Made by a program: the position numbers and the translations under genes. This document shows positions 54,024 to 64,000 of a DNA stretch of 64,000 nucleotides, piece by piece. Each line of letters opens with the position of its first letter. The stretch's first letter is position 1. This DNA is from Lojkania enalia (taxonomy: Eukaryota > Ascomycota > Dothideomycetes > Pleosporales): NCBI GenBank assembly GCA_010094045.1, contig ML986581.1, forward strand, positions 930,001 to 994,000, given 5' to 3'. The notes beneath the pieces were generated by a model. The model made no database searches. It was given only the letters and a program-made list of their open reading frames with translations, and was not told the DNA's origin.

Positions 54024-55928
54024 CTAGTTCTGCTGGTAGAACGTGCTCATCCTGTATTTCGTCTCGCCCTCAAACTGAGCCAAATCCGCGAGCGCTTGCT
54101 CTCCTTCTCGAATGATTGTCTGCTTAATTTCCTCGCTGCGCGGCGTAATGCTAACCTTGAAGGGCTGTGGACGCCAATTCAGACCGTTCCTGTACAACAT
54201 CAGTATTATTTTGTTAACACCTATTCGAACCGATACTCACGTGTAGTCGAAAATGTCCACTGCGATTGGCTTCCCACTCTTATCAAGCGCAGGCTCTACC
54301 TTAAATCCCCATACCAACCTTGCGACAGTCAACCATGTTCCTTGTTCTGCGAGCGCTTGGCCTGAGCAGACTCTCCGTCCCCAGCCAAATGTCATATAAC
54401 CTTTCTCCCCAGGGAAGGGTCGGGCGTCAGGACTGTCCTTCATGAATCGGTTAGGGTTGAAACGATCTGGATCCGGAAACTCCTTCTCGTTGTGGTGAAT
54501 AGCCCAGACATTTCCTTGGACCCATGTCGATTTAGGGATTAGCCAGCCGTTGTAATAATCGTCTTGCACTGGAGCATGAGGTTGACCGCCAATGATTGCA
54601 ACTGAACGCCATCGGAAGACTTCCTTGACAAAAGCGCGTATGTAAGGTAGGTCGGCGTCATCTTCAAACGAGGGGCTTCGTCCAGAGCCGACGACGCGAT
54701 CCAATTCCTCCCATGCAGGAATGAGAGTCTCCGGAAAGGCGCGCATAGCAAGTATGGCGGTAATAAGAGTGCTGCTCGATGTATCAGAGCCTGCTCCGAA
54801 CAGGTTGCCGGCTAGAGCTGATATTTCTTGAGGCCGGAGGTTGTATTTAGGCTTCTCTTTAAAGAGAAATTTCGAGTAGCATTCATCATGGCCGGGATTT
54901 GTGTTGGCTTCCTCTGCGAGAGAATAGAAGAAATCATGCCCACGGTGAGATCGCTTCTTAGATCCAAGCCCATGTTTCCACGGTGCAAATTCGGTAGGGA
55001 CCTTGGCGAGAACTGTTCGTAGTTAGCACACTTTATTCATGATGGGAGATAACAGAACATACCTGGAAAAGTTTCTAGCAACATTGGGAATGTCTTGCCC
55101 GGTACGTTAAGATCGGCGGCATGATGCATCACCTTAATGACTTCAGTAATGATAGGATCTTTAGGATCACCAACTCTGCGTCCGAAGCCAATAATGGACA
55201 CGACGCTAGTCGCGTAGCGTTCGAAGTGCGCGACATACTCTTCAGGAGCTGTAAGCATGTCATAAGCCACTACTTTGCTCTCGTCGTTCTGGAAATCGCG
55301 ATATCTTTTCACTTGCTGAATGCCAACGCCTTGGTGCATTAGTTTCCTTTGCACCCGAAATCGGTCTCTCTGAGCCTGGGACACTGTAATCATATTGACG
55401 AGGTTATTTTGCCCCGCTCCAAGTTCCGCAAAGACCAACATGCGAGGCCGGGAGCAGTAGATGCCCGCTCGTTTATCGAGAAGTTCATTAGCGGCCCATG
55501 CATCGTTGATCCATACTGTTGGGTTCCTGTAGTAACTTAAGTAACCTTATAGGGGGAGGCAGTTCTTCGTGGGTAGCTAACCTTCCGATCCAAACAGTTA
55601 TCAGGGGCGATTTGTATTTTTTGGATAAGTCCTCGAACCAGAACCAGGGCTTAACGTCAGGAAGCTGAAAGGTGTTGCCAACAATCGGGAGAGGCAGAGG
55701 ACCAGGGGGCTACACTTCGGTCAATATACATGATGTTCGTTTATCATACAATTACGAATGGCTACTGACCATCTTTGATCTTAGATATAGCATCCGAGCA
55801 TAATCTGCTAAAATGCCCATAAGGGCTGTGACAACCACCGCCAATAGGACATTTCCGGCGCCAAATTTCGATATACCATGCTGCAAATAGTGCAGCGGCA
55901 ACGCTGCGAATAGTTGCTCTACGGCCAT
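54024..55928 (-). CDS. Cytochrome P450 monooxygenase
   Basis: Five exons, 55928-55770, 55709-55582, 55526-55063, 55012-54241 and 54189-54024, join to 562 aa; introns are 60, 55, 50 and 51 nt. The N-terminus has a membrane anchor (about residues 24-44) for the ER. Exon 2 starts with the Pro-rich hinge PPGPLPLPIVGNTF. The I-helix has AGSDTSS (324-330), the ExxR motif is Glu381-Arg384 in KEVFRWR, PERF-like FPDPDRFNPNRF follows, and the heme loop is FGWGRRVCSG with ligand Cys466. All core residues are intact, so the enzyme should be active with a reductase partner. It looks like the group of fungal P450s that hydroxylate small or aromatic molecules (O-methylsterigmatocystin oxidoreductase-like naming is common), but the substrate cannot be deduced. 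It is on the same strand as the MDR gene. Confidence 0.94.
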
Positions 55929-58231
55929 GACTTTGCTGCCTTTAGAGGCTAAACGGAGATGTTTGGGGGTGAAGTCGAAGTCGTTCCAAGGTTTCGTTTG
56001 AGAATGTCGTAGAATACACCAGGGTTCTGCAGCCACTCCCACAAGGATATTAAATGGCCAATGACAAACAGATACACACTGCAGTGGCGAGCGCAGTGGG
56101 GGTAGTGTACCTATCGAGAAAAGCGATATGCGTTGAACATTTGTCAGGTGCAAGGGCATACACATAACCTTCCCCACATCCTTGTGGTGGGGCAGACGCC
56201 CGGCAATTTCGAGGACGATCTATCATTGGAAGCCGAGTAGCCGTTAGATTTCCGTTTGCTGTTCTTACGCCTCTGGATAGATGCATAACACGATGGAGAC
56301 GAGTTTTAATCCATGCAATCAATTCGCAGTGCGCCTTTGATTCGATACCTATCGCAACCCACACAGCCGAGGCGTAACCGAGATCTGGGCAATCGGAGCA
56401 TGTCACGACCTGTGCTTAGAAAGCTATCTAGAAACGCTATCAACCAAAACAATGCGCGACCAAATGCATTTAGGTGCATCTCTTATGGCAGGAAAGATGC
56501 CAGTGGGGCATTATGAGCTACTTCAGAATCTTCTATTAGCGATATCGAGGAATATAGCGACATTTGACTTAAGCATTAACCTCAATAGTTACTAAATAGA
56601 AACACATGAAGCCCTTGCATATACTCTGTATTAAAATGTAAGATAGATGAATAATGATGCAATTAGAGGGACGCGAAGGATGAAGGAAGTCATAAAAGTA
56701 AACAGATACCGAAAATGTAGGCACGTGCCTCTCGCTTCGGCATCCACGAAGTCTGGAACATAGGCCATCCGATAAGGCTTCAACATGACAAAATGCTTTG
56801 GGGTCTCATTAAGGCTTTTCATCTAATTTATAACTCTCTAAGAATTATTCGAGTATAAATTTCCGGTCAAGTGTGAGAGGAATTTGGAATTTCAGTGCTC
56901 AGAATTGATAGCCAGGGACAATATAGGGGTTTTAACATCGTTTAATAAGACTTGTCAATAGCCAGATGCTGGATAAATCCCGAAAGGATGGGTCTTGTAC
57001 ATTTCCCCTCACCCAAAAAAAACCTCGGTCGGCACGGATGCATCACTAGAAGTATTGCAATATTTATAATGTCCAAAGCAACGAGACGTCTTAAGATACA
57101 ACCACCGCAGGATGTTCGGGGTCCTTCAAGAATCACAGCTGATCTTGAGTGGAAAATGGGACGACCCCGAGCCATGTAAGGCAGGATTTTTTTCGGAAAG
57201 AATACCACAGGAAACGTTCACAAGTTAGGTGAGACCCCGGAACCCTTTGTACTTTTGTAATCGGGCTATCTAAATTCAATATAGAATTAAAACATAGGGT
57301 ATTCACCTCCCCCCCGCCAAAAAAAAAAAAATTTTTTTCTTAGGAAGGAATAGGGTGCACCTGACAGGATTCGCCACTAATAATTATCTAAGAGATAAAT
57401 ACTAGTTGCTCTTGCCTTGGACCCAATAATAGCATCATAAAATATGCAGCGTCGTAACTAGTCTCCTAACCCGAAAATCGATGTGTTCCCCGCAATTCCC
57501 CCAGCTATTCCTCCACGTTCCACTTCCCCAACTTTTACTGCTCACGAGCTTCGTTGCGAGACGGATTAGAACCGTGCTAGTTCCATCTGCCGGTTGTTCT
57601 AAAAGCGAAACCCCAGGTCGTCCAAGGTCACTATCCGAAAGCTAACTCGACAGCCTCGCAAGTCTGACACGTGGATCACGGCCTGGACACAATATTTGCA
57701 GGGGCGTCTAACGGGCAACAGGATAGCTTGCAGCTTGGTCCGTGGCGTATTACTCGTCGTGGCCTATATTGCCGGTGTTATTATCCCGAACAGGTGGTAC
57801 AGCCGTTAAGCGCATGCAGATGACCCTAAAGCGTGGACGTCCATTCACGCTGGGCAAATTGCAGACCCCTATATTCCAAGTTAAGGTGCCCATTCTTACC
57901 CCACGGGCCTCTAATTCGAAGCGACATTTTAACATCCTAGGATTAACATTATATTGATTGGCTCTATTGGTACCCGCCCCCGCATCCCCACATATTAGAT
58001 TGCAGCAAACATCCTGGGGTATTCTGCAGTGATCGGCAAATATGGAGCCCTAGATGAATTGGGTCAGATCGACATTGCCATGAGAGATAATTCATATAGA
58101 TGCACCCGGAGAAGCAATGCTGTGACACCCACCTCTGCAACTTGTGCATACAAGTTCATGTCCTTTCCTTCCTCAACTCATTATTCTTCATAACTAAACA
58201 GCCTTTGGGAGAACCTAAGAGATCTTTCACC
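55929..58231. other. Intergenic region with C/A/T homopolymer cluster
   Basis: 2.3 kb with no supportable gene. At about 57308-57340 a C-rich run is followed by a long A run and then a T run. The last 300 bp should hold the promoter of the sugar transporter gene. Short frames on both strands have no recognisable features. Confidence 0.45.
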
Positions 58232-60047
58232 ATGCCTGAAGCCTCTACGGGAAAGGGGTTGTTGGAAAATTGGAAATGTCTCCTGGCATGCACCTTAGTA
58301 TCCATGTCACCATTCCAATATGGCATTGATTTTAGTCTCATTGGTGGCCTTCAGGCAATGCCCGGATTCCTACGGGTATGTTCTGCGATTCACAAGGTGT
58401 TAGTGGTGACAGCTAACAACAGCACAGGTCTACGGACACAAAGACCCCTCAGTTCCGATCGGTTACAACATCTCAACTGGAAGACAACAGCTCATTTCCT
58501 CATTGATGACACTTGGGGCTTTCATTAGTTCATCTAGTGCTGGTCTGCTTGCATCGTATCTTGGACGAAGGCCCTGTCTCTGGATGGCATGCGTCCTCTG
58601 CTGCGCTTCAAACGTGATTATGATGACTACAACCAACATGTCAGGGCTCTATGCTGGCCGTTTTCTCATTGGAATTGCCAATGGGTGGCTCATGACCTTC
58701 TCACAGCTTTACATACAAGTGAGTCTCGCTCTATCACATCCAAGTTTAGTGCTAAGCATCATGATAGGAAAGCGCACCAGCCCGGTACCGAGGTTTAATG
58801 ATCTCCGTATTTCAATTCTGGACTTCCATCGGCTCGCTCCTCGGTACGATTGTTGACAATGCTACGCACTCGCTCCCCGGTAGAGACAGTTATATTATTC
58901 CTCTTGGCATAATTTACATCGTTCCATTCCTTATGGGAGTGGGCATGATATTCATCCCAGAATCCCCTCGCTGGTTGCTCCTTCAAGATAAGACTGAACA
59001 AGCAAGGAAAAGCTTGTTGTGGATGCGACCACATCCGGAGGCAGTTCCAGATGAAATGGATGATATTCAGACTGCTATCTTGGCCGAGAAAGAACTGGCT
59101 AGCAGTGCAAGCATCATCGATATCTGGAAAAATCCGATTGATCGTCGACGTACCTTGTTGGCTGTTGCCGCTATCTCGACTCAAGCCGCATCTGGGGCTA
59201 TGTTCATGATTGGTACGCCCTAATCCACTCGCTTAGATTTTATGTTTAACCATTTCGCAGCGTATGGTACCTACTTTTTCGAAATGGCCCACGTCGGGAA
59301 CGCCTTCCAGAATACTTGTATCCTGACCGCCGTCGGCGTCGCAGTGATTATGATTAACAGTGCCGTAATTTCAAAGATTGGCCGCCGTAGGGTTTTCTTG
59401 ATGATTGGCATGTTTATTTGTGGTGTTTCTCAATTCGCAGTTGCAGCTGTGTATCACGTCCACCCTGGCACTGTCAGCACCGGCAAAGCCATCGTCGGTC
59501 TATCTGTTGTCTATATTATGGGTTATAACGGTATGGTCGCTACATACGCGTGGTTGGCTGGTGGAGGTTTGCATTCCCGAGACTATGGCGATCTAAACGC
59601 ATTGCTAATAATGCTAGAAATTCCATCCCAACGCCTTAGATCTTATACATTCGGTATTGCAGCAGCCGTGGGCTTCGCAGGCGCATGGCTTGCTACATTC
59701 ACAGCCCCTTACTTCATCAATCCTGATTCCCTGAACTGGGGTCCCGAGTATGGTATGCAATATTGACCCCTTGATGTCCCTGATGGAGCCGGTAACTAAC
59801 ATGAATAGGCTGGATCTGGGGACCCTCTTGCATGCTCACTGTGGTCTGGGTCTACTTCTACCTTCCAGAGATTAAGAACAGGACTCTTGAGGAGATTGAT
59901 GAAATGTTCGAAGCTAAACTCCCAGCAAGAAAGTTCAGGAAGTATGTTTGCACTGGAAGGCATATCACTGACAACAAAGTTGCGGTGGACACGAAGAGCG
60001 AGGAGAATGTGGAGAAAGAGGCTACAGTGCATATTGAGAAGACTTAA
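58232..60047 (+). CDS. Sugar-type MFS transporter
   Basis: Six exons, 58232-58375, 58428-58718, 58768-59212, 59261-59566, 59618-59752 and 59809-60047, join to 519 aa (introns of 52, 49, 48, 51 and 56 nt). Fungal sugar-porter hallmarks: GRRPCLW after helix 2, QLYIQESAPARYRGLM (across intron 2), PESPRWLL after helix 6, SKIGRRRVFL in the second half, EIPSQRLRSYTFG (across intron 4) and the C-terminal PEIKNRTLEEIDEMF. Such proteins import hexoses, disaccharides or related compounds such as quinate by proton symport at the plasma membrane. Intron 4 is 51 nt, has no stop codon and keeps the frame, so an unspliced form would insert 17 residues just before the conserved EIPSQ motif. It lies between the P450 and the FAD monooxygenase, so it may import that pathway's substrate. 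Confidence 0.94.
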
Positions 60048-60614
60048 ACCTGAGCGGCCAGAGTCAGAAGTTCTTAATGTTGACCTGATTGAGCGGGAGA
60101 CTGTTGGAATTGGATGTATTTGGGTTAATGGACGTCGAGGGTCGGGGCTTAGTTGTAGAATTGCTAAATTTGTAACGGTAGTTATGAATGATGAGATATG
60201 TTCACTTCAAATACAGATTCTGGCCAATTTATCTGAATTGCCATGCAGCTGTCTAATGTAAAATGTTACAAAGGATTGTCAAGGTTAGGACAATTAAAGC
60301 TAAGAAAATAGCTTCGAACTTAACCCCCTAATAGTTACACAACATCCTCTGCATATCCGATATTCCATGTCTCAGCCCTATGCACCAAAACACGTTGCAC
60401 ACGTTGGCAAACCCGGTAGCGTAATGATGGACCCCACGCCAATGCTCCGAGCGTGGCTGAGCTCGTCCTAGGCATCCAGAACGTGGGAGCAAAAATCAGA
60501 CAGGCACAAGACCAAGCCAAGAGATTTATAGTAGCGGCTAGCTACAAGTTGAACAAAATGGTGGTATTGATTGAAAAGTAATGTGTACACAATAATTGAG
60601 GACTCGACGCCCGT
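60048..60614. other. Convergent 3' region
   Basis: The sugar transporter (+) and FAD monooxygenase (-) genes converge here; the 567 bp contain their 3' ends. No additional gene is supported. The frame at 59887-60261 overlaps the transporter's last exon in another phase and continues into the 3' region. Confidence 0.5.
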
Positions 60615-62037
60615 TTATGCGGCTGTGGCTGTTACATTGGCAATAATTTCATCTCCAACCTCCTCTGTATGCTTTTCAGTATCGAATGCAAAAATCCAGT
60701 CCTCACGCGGAAACTGGATAGTCTCAGGGTTTTTCTTCACGACCTCCCAGTCCGTCTTGTGCCACATATCCCTCGTTGTCTCACCTGTCTTTTGCACTTT
60801 CCTGACACGATCGTATCGCACTTCCTGATAGGCCCTCAATGCACCCTTAATATTATTCTTTCCTGCCTTACGGAGAAGGACGGCGAGGGTAACGCCGTCC
60901 TCTAACGCCTGTGTAGCGCCCTGCGCGCTTGTTGGTAAGAAAGGATGCGCGGCGTCACCTACGAGACAGATCCTTCCGTGGCCTGGCGCACTACCGTAGC
61001 CTGACACCCAAGTGGGCAGCGGATCCCGGTATACAAGCTTCCAATCTACGAGTACCGATTCAGGAGTCTTAGATACGATCTTCTTACACATGGGATCCCA
61101 GCCTTCGAGGACCTTGTAGACGTCTTTGAGGTAGCCGGGGAAGGACCACGATTCAGCGATGTCGGCTTCGTCGCGGTGCGTGAGCACCCAACAGCAGTCT
61201 GAGCCGTCCTTGATGGTGCTGAAGAGAAAGTGAACGTCGGGCCCTGAACAGAGAATGAGTTGGAAGTGGAATGGTTATGAGAGGAAGTGCCCACCTATCC
61301 AACCGTTGAAAGTGTCGCCGTTCTCGCAAAATTGCTTAGTCTCTGGGTCCGCAAGCATGTCTTTGTTGCTGAACCATGCTCTCCAAACTGCATAGCCTGA
61401 TGACTTTGGCTTGTCTTCGTAGCCTAGGACGAGTGTTCGCGCTTTGCTTCGTACACCGTCGCTGCCAATAACAACATCTCCTTCCACTTTCGTGCCATTC
61501 TCTAGAATGATGCCCGCGCCAGCTTCCGTTTCGAAATAGTTTTCTACTCGGTGCCCAAGATTGATTTCCACGCCAATCTCCTTGGCATAATTAAAGACAA
61601 CCTCATGTAATTCTCCCCGATGACCGTTGAATACAGGTGCCGTCTCATCCTTCACGGGAGTCTTCTGGTTGATAACGATCTCCCCGGTGTCCCACTTGTG
61701 GATATTAAACCCATAATCGGTGAGATCAATGGAAAGCTCACGCATTTTGCGAGATATCTTTCCATTAGACCATCTATGGAAGATGCGGCCTGCATTGGGG
61801 CCGAAAGAGATAATATCTCCAAGTATCTTGAGCTCTGGAAACGCTTCGTAGATTACAGGTGAGTGGCCTTGTCGGACGCATTCTATGGCTGCTGTGAGGC
61901 CGCCGAATCCTGAAAGTATGTAAGCAGATAAGGTAATGAATGATTGAAACTGATGTGAAATCCAACATACCAGCGCCAACAATAATGACCTTGATGCCTG
62001 TTGACGGTTTCGTTTCCAAAGTCTCTGAAACCGCCAT
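60615..62037 (-). CDS. FAD-dependent monooxygenase, salicylate-hydroxylase-like
   Basis: Three exons, 62037-61971, 61909-61295 and 61243-60615 (introns of 61 and 51 nt), join to 436 aa. An in-frame ATG at 62079 would add 14 residues. The family is the class A flavoprotein hydroxylases: the FAD-ADP motif GAGFGGLTAA is rebuilt across intron 1 (about residues 21-30), the DG motif reads DVVIGSDGVRSKAR, and the GD motif GRICLVGDAAHPF is at 317-329. All three diagnostic motifs are intact. Such enzymes use NAD(P)H and O2 to hydroxylate (sometimes decarboxylate) salicylate, hydroxybenzoates or fungal polyketide products. It is convergent with the sugar transporter and divergent from the SDR gene over about 870 bp; the pairing suggests a shared pathway for an aromatic compound. 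Confidence 0.93.
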
Positions 62038-62910
62038 TTTGGGGAGCTTTGACTCGTCGATCTTTGCACGAAGTGGCATGCGTCGCAACTTCAATTGGAC
62101 TCTGGGACGTATCCTAGGCTCGGACGAAACTTGACGAACTCAATTTTAAAGTTCTAGGAGAGTAAAGGAAAGATGTAAGCTTCAACAAAAAGATATCCAG
62201 AACCCCAGAACCCGCGTCCGTTCCCTCGTAGTGGGGCTCAGCATCCCGGATCATCGTATGCCCTTAGCCTATAGCATTCTTCAAGAAATCATCTGACAAC
62301 GGTCTGATTTCTTCCGAGTATCTAGGCGACATGCTCCCGATGTCCGATGGAACCGATGTGAGGTTGCACAATTGCCGGTCTAGCCCGCCAGTCATCGTCC
62401 GTTCTGGATAGCGATTCACGCACCGCTCTATGATAGTTTCGCGCCTAGTTCAAGACTCCGAGGCGGTTCGTGGAGGGGTGGAGGTACATCTGCCGAATAT
62501 ATTGCTTGTTCTCGTGACTTGATGTGAAAGACCCAGTGTTAGTTGGGGTGAATACGTGCCCCACATCCCCGCAACACGAACCCCGCATACGAATTGCACG
62601 ACGCTATACCATTTGGGGTTTGAGATGGCTTGCAAACACCACGCATGCGCTCGGGCGATGGCTTGTGGAGAAATCTCGGGCCTAGAGATGAAACCTGGAT
62701 GGCGGCGAGACTTGGAGTAAATCTGCCGGGAGATATCACCTGAAGTATGGTAGCTGGACGTGCAAACCCAGGTTCGAGAGTGCGGCCTGGACTATCTAGG
62801 AGGTTAGGGCCGATAGAGTTGACAGACACGTGGGGCTTGAGCTTAAATCAACTGATAGGTTATGACACATTCTCTAAAATATTTTCCGACTGAAACGACA
62901 GCGGTGCAAA
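62038..62910. promoter_or_regulatory. Divergent promoter region of FAD monooxygenase and SDR
   Basis: 873 bp lie between the two start codons. No separate gene is supported; minus-strand frames at 62450-62635 and 62539-62829 lack features. Joint regulation of the two oxidoreductases is plausible. Confidence 0.45.
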
Positions 62911-64000
62911 ATGACGATAACACTGACACATCCGGAGTGGAATCAGGAAACGAGCGGCCTTCAAGTTGCAAAGGCGTTCGGCGACCAAATTCGTGGGAAG
63001 AATGGTGACATATGTCCGACAGAATGAGAGAATCTCCAAAATTAACCTATATGTAGTTCTCATAACTGGCGTTAGCCCCGAGAGCATAGGTTCCTCCACC
63101 GCCGTCGCCGTCGCGTCTCAAAATCCTTCGCTCCTTGTTCTCGCATCTCGAACTCAATCCAAACTCGATGAAGTCGTTAAACAAATCAGAGATGCCTACT
63201 CCGATGTCAAAGTTAAAACTGTCCTTCTGGACCTCATGTCGCAAGAGGCTGTTAAGAAAGCTGCCGCCGACGTTGCAAAACTTACCGACAGTTTAGACAT
63301 CATCATCAACAATGCTGGCATAATGTCGCCTAAGAAGCTCTGGACGGCCGAGGGAATAGAAGGACAGTTCGGTAGCAACCACATCGGACACTTTTTATTC
63401 ACGAATCTACTCATGTCGCAGCTCCTGAATGCGGCGAAGACAAACCCACCCGGCGCAACACGTGTGGTAAATCTCACCAGTCTTGGACACCGTTTGAGCC
63501 CAGTGAGGTTTCATGACTACAACTTCGATGGTAGCCCAATACCAGATGAAGAGAAGCATCCCGAGAACCTACCGCCACTATTCTTGAAAACGTTGGAAGG
63601 CGAAGGCACGTATAATGGGTACATTGCGTATGGTCAGGCGAAAAGCGCAAACATTCTTTACTCAATTGGTCTAAATTCTCGATTGAATAAGGAAGGTATC
63701 GTAAGCTATTCAGTGCATCCAGGCTGTAAGTTTCTTTTCTTCATCGACGCTCTGGAGAACAAATGCTAAGAACCATAGCAATATGGACTGGGCTGAGTCG
63801 AGACCTCGATGCAGACGGCGAAGCAGCAATCCGAAATACGAGCCCTTTCTGGAAAAACCAAGATCAAGGATCTGCGACCACCCTGGTCGCAGCTTTGGAC
63901 CCTGCGTTGAACAGTACGTATATCATTTTAAGGGAGCTTAGGACATAGCTAATGGAGTTTTAAAGAGCCCCAAGGCATATTGCTTCACGACTGTCAGGTC
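62911..64000 (+). CDS. Short-chain dehydrogenase/reductase (partial at right edge)
   Basis: Exons 62911-63004, 63057-63725 and 63779-63913, with a fourth beginning at 63966 and running off the window. Introns are 52, 53 and 52 nt, all with good consensus. The first exon supplies an N-terminal segment leading to VLITGVSPESIG, the cofactor loop (TGxxxxxxG variant, about residues 35-43). Further on are NNAG (116-119), the catalytic Ser173 in NLTSLGH, and Tyr223/Lys227 in YGQAKSAN. This is a classical/extended SDR resembling retinol-dehydrogenase or WW-domain-oxidoreductase-like fungal proteins; it should use NADP(H). Substrate unknown. The start at 62911 is supported by the splice that joins directly to the Rossmann fold. 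The visible end, ILLHDCQV, matches the usual near-C-terminal region, so only a few dozen codons are missing. Confidence 0.92.

Noticed and set aside
58503..58856. Reading straight through exon 2 of the sugar transporter
   Set aside because: The frame continues into intron 2. The spliced form restores the QESAPARYRG motif, so the unspliced tail is not real.

Overview
The window is nuclear DNA of a filamentous ascomycete (Pezizomycotina); the class cannot be fixed from sequence alone. The evidence is many 47-92 nt GT-AG introns with CTAAC-like branch points, a Zn2Cys6 regulator, fungal-type MFS transporters, an AA9-CBM1 lytic polysaccharide monooxygenase relic, a fungal BUD32 and a fungal-style P450. 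No rRNA, tRNA, CRISPR array or intact transposon was found. Exon borders are hand-derived from splice consensus, frame continuity and conserved protein motifs.

Layout. 0-12.5 kb holds an ankyrin-repeat protein (-), a possible 56-residue spliced membrane microprotein (+), a low-complexity ascomycete protein behind a long GC- and pyrimidine-rich leader (+), the KEOPS kinase BUD32 (+) and a small protein with a C-terminal CaaX-like box (+). 12.5-33 kb is a gene-sparse accessory region. It holds a decayed dicarboxylic amino-acid permease with CAG-to-TAG type stops, a Zn2Cys6 regulator, a DHA2 MFS transporter with an in-frame TAA, a Dal5-type MFS permease, a class II aldolase-family protein and a decayed AA9-CBM1 LPMO.

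32.9-50.6 kb is the most unusual part. Five adjacent genes include three giant proteins: about 1774 aa (DUF6603-like, one intron), 1180 aa (intronless) and 1386 aa (intronless). With them are an intronless subtilisin-like S8 peptidase without signal peptide and a claudin/SUR7-like four-helix membrane protein. The two orphan giants are divergent across a 554 bp promoter region. The long uninterrupted frames contrast with the intron-rich flanks and suggest a co-acquired system, possibly of bacterial origin. Its function is unknown.

51.8-64 kb looks like a metabolic neighbourhood: a non-zinc MDR oxidoreductase (-), a cytochrome P450 (-, 5 exons), a sugar-type MFS transporter (+, 6 exons), a salicylate-hydroxylase-like FAD monooxygenase (-, 3 exons) and a short-chain dehydrogenase (+) running off the right edge. 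Enzyme classes and transport suggest catabolism or tailoring of a small (perhaps aromatic) compound. No backbone synthase is in the window.
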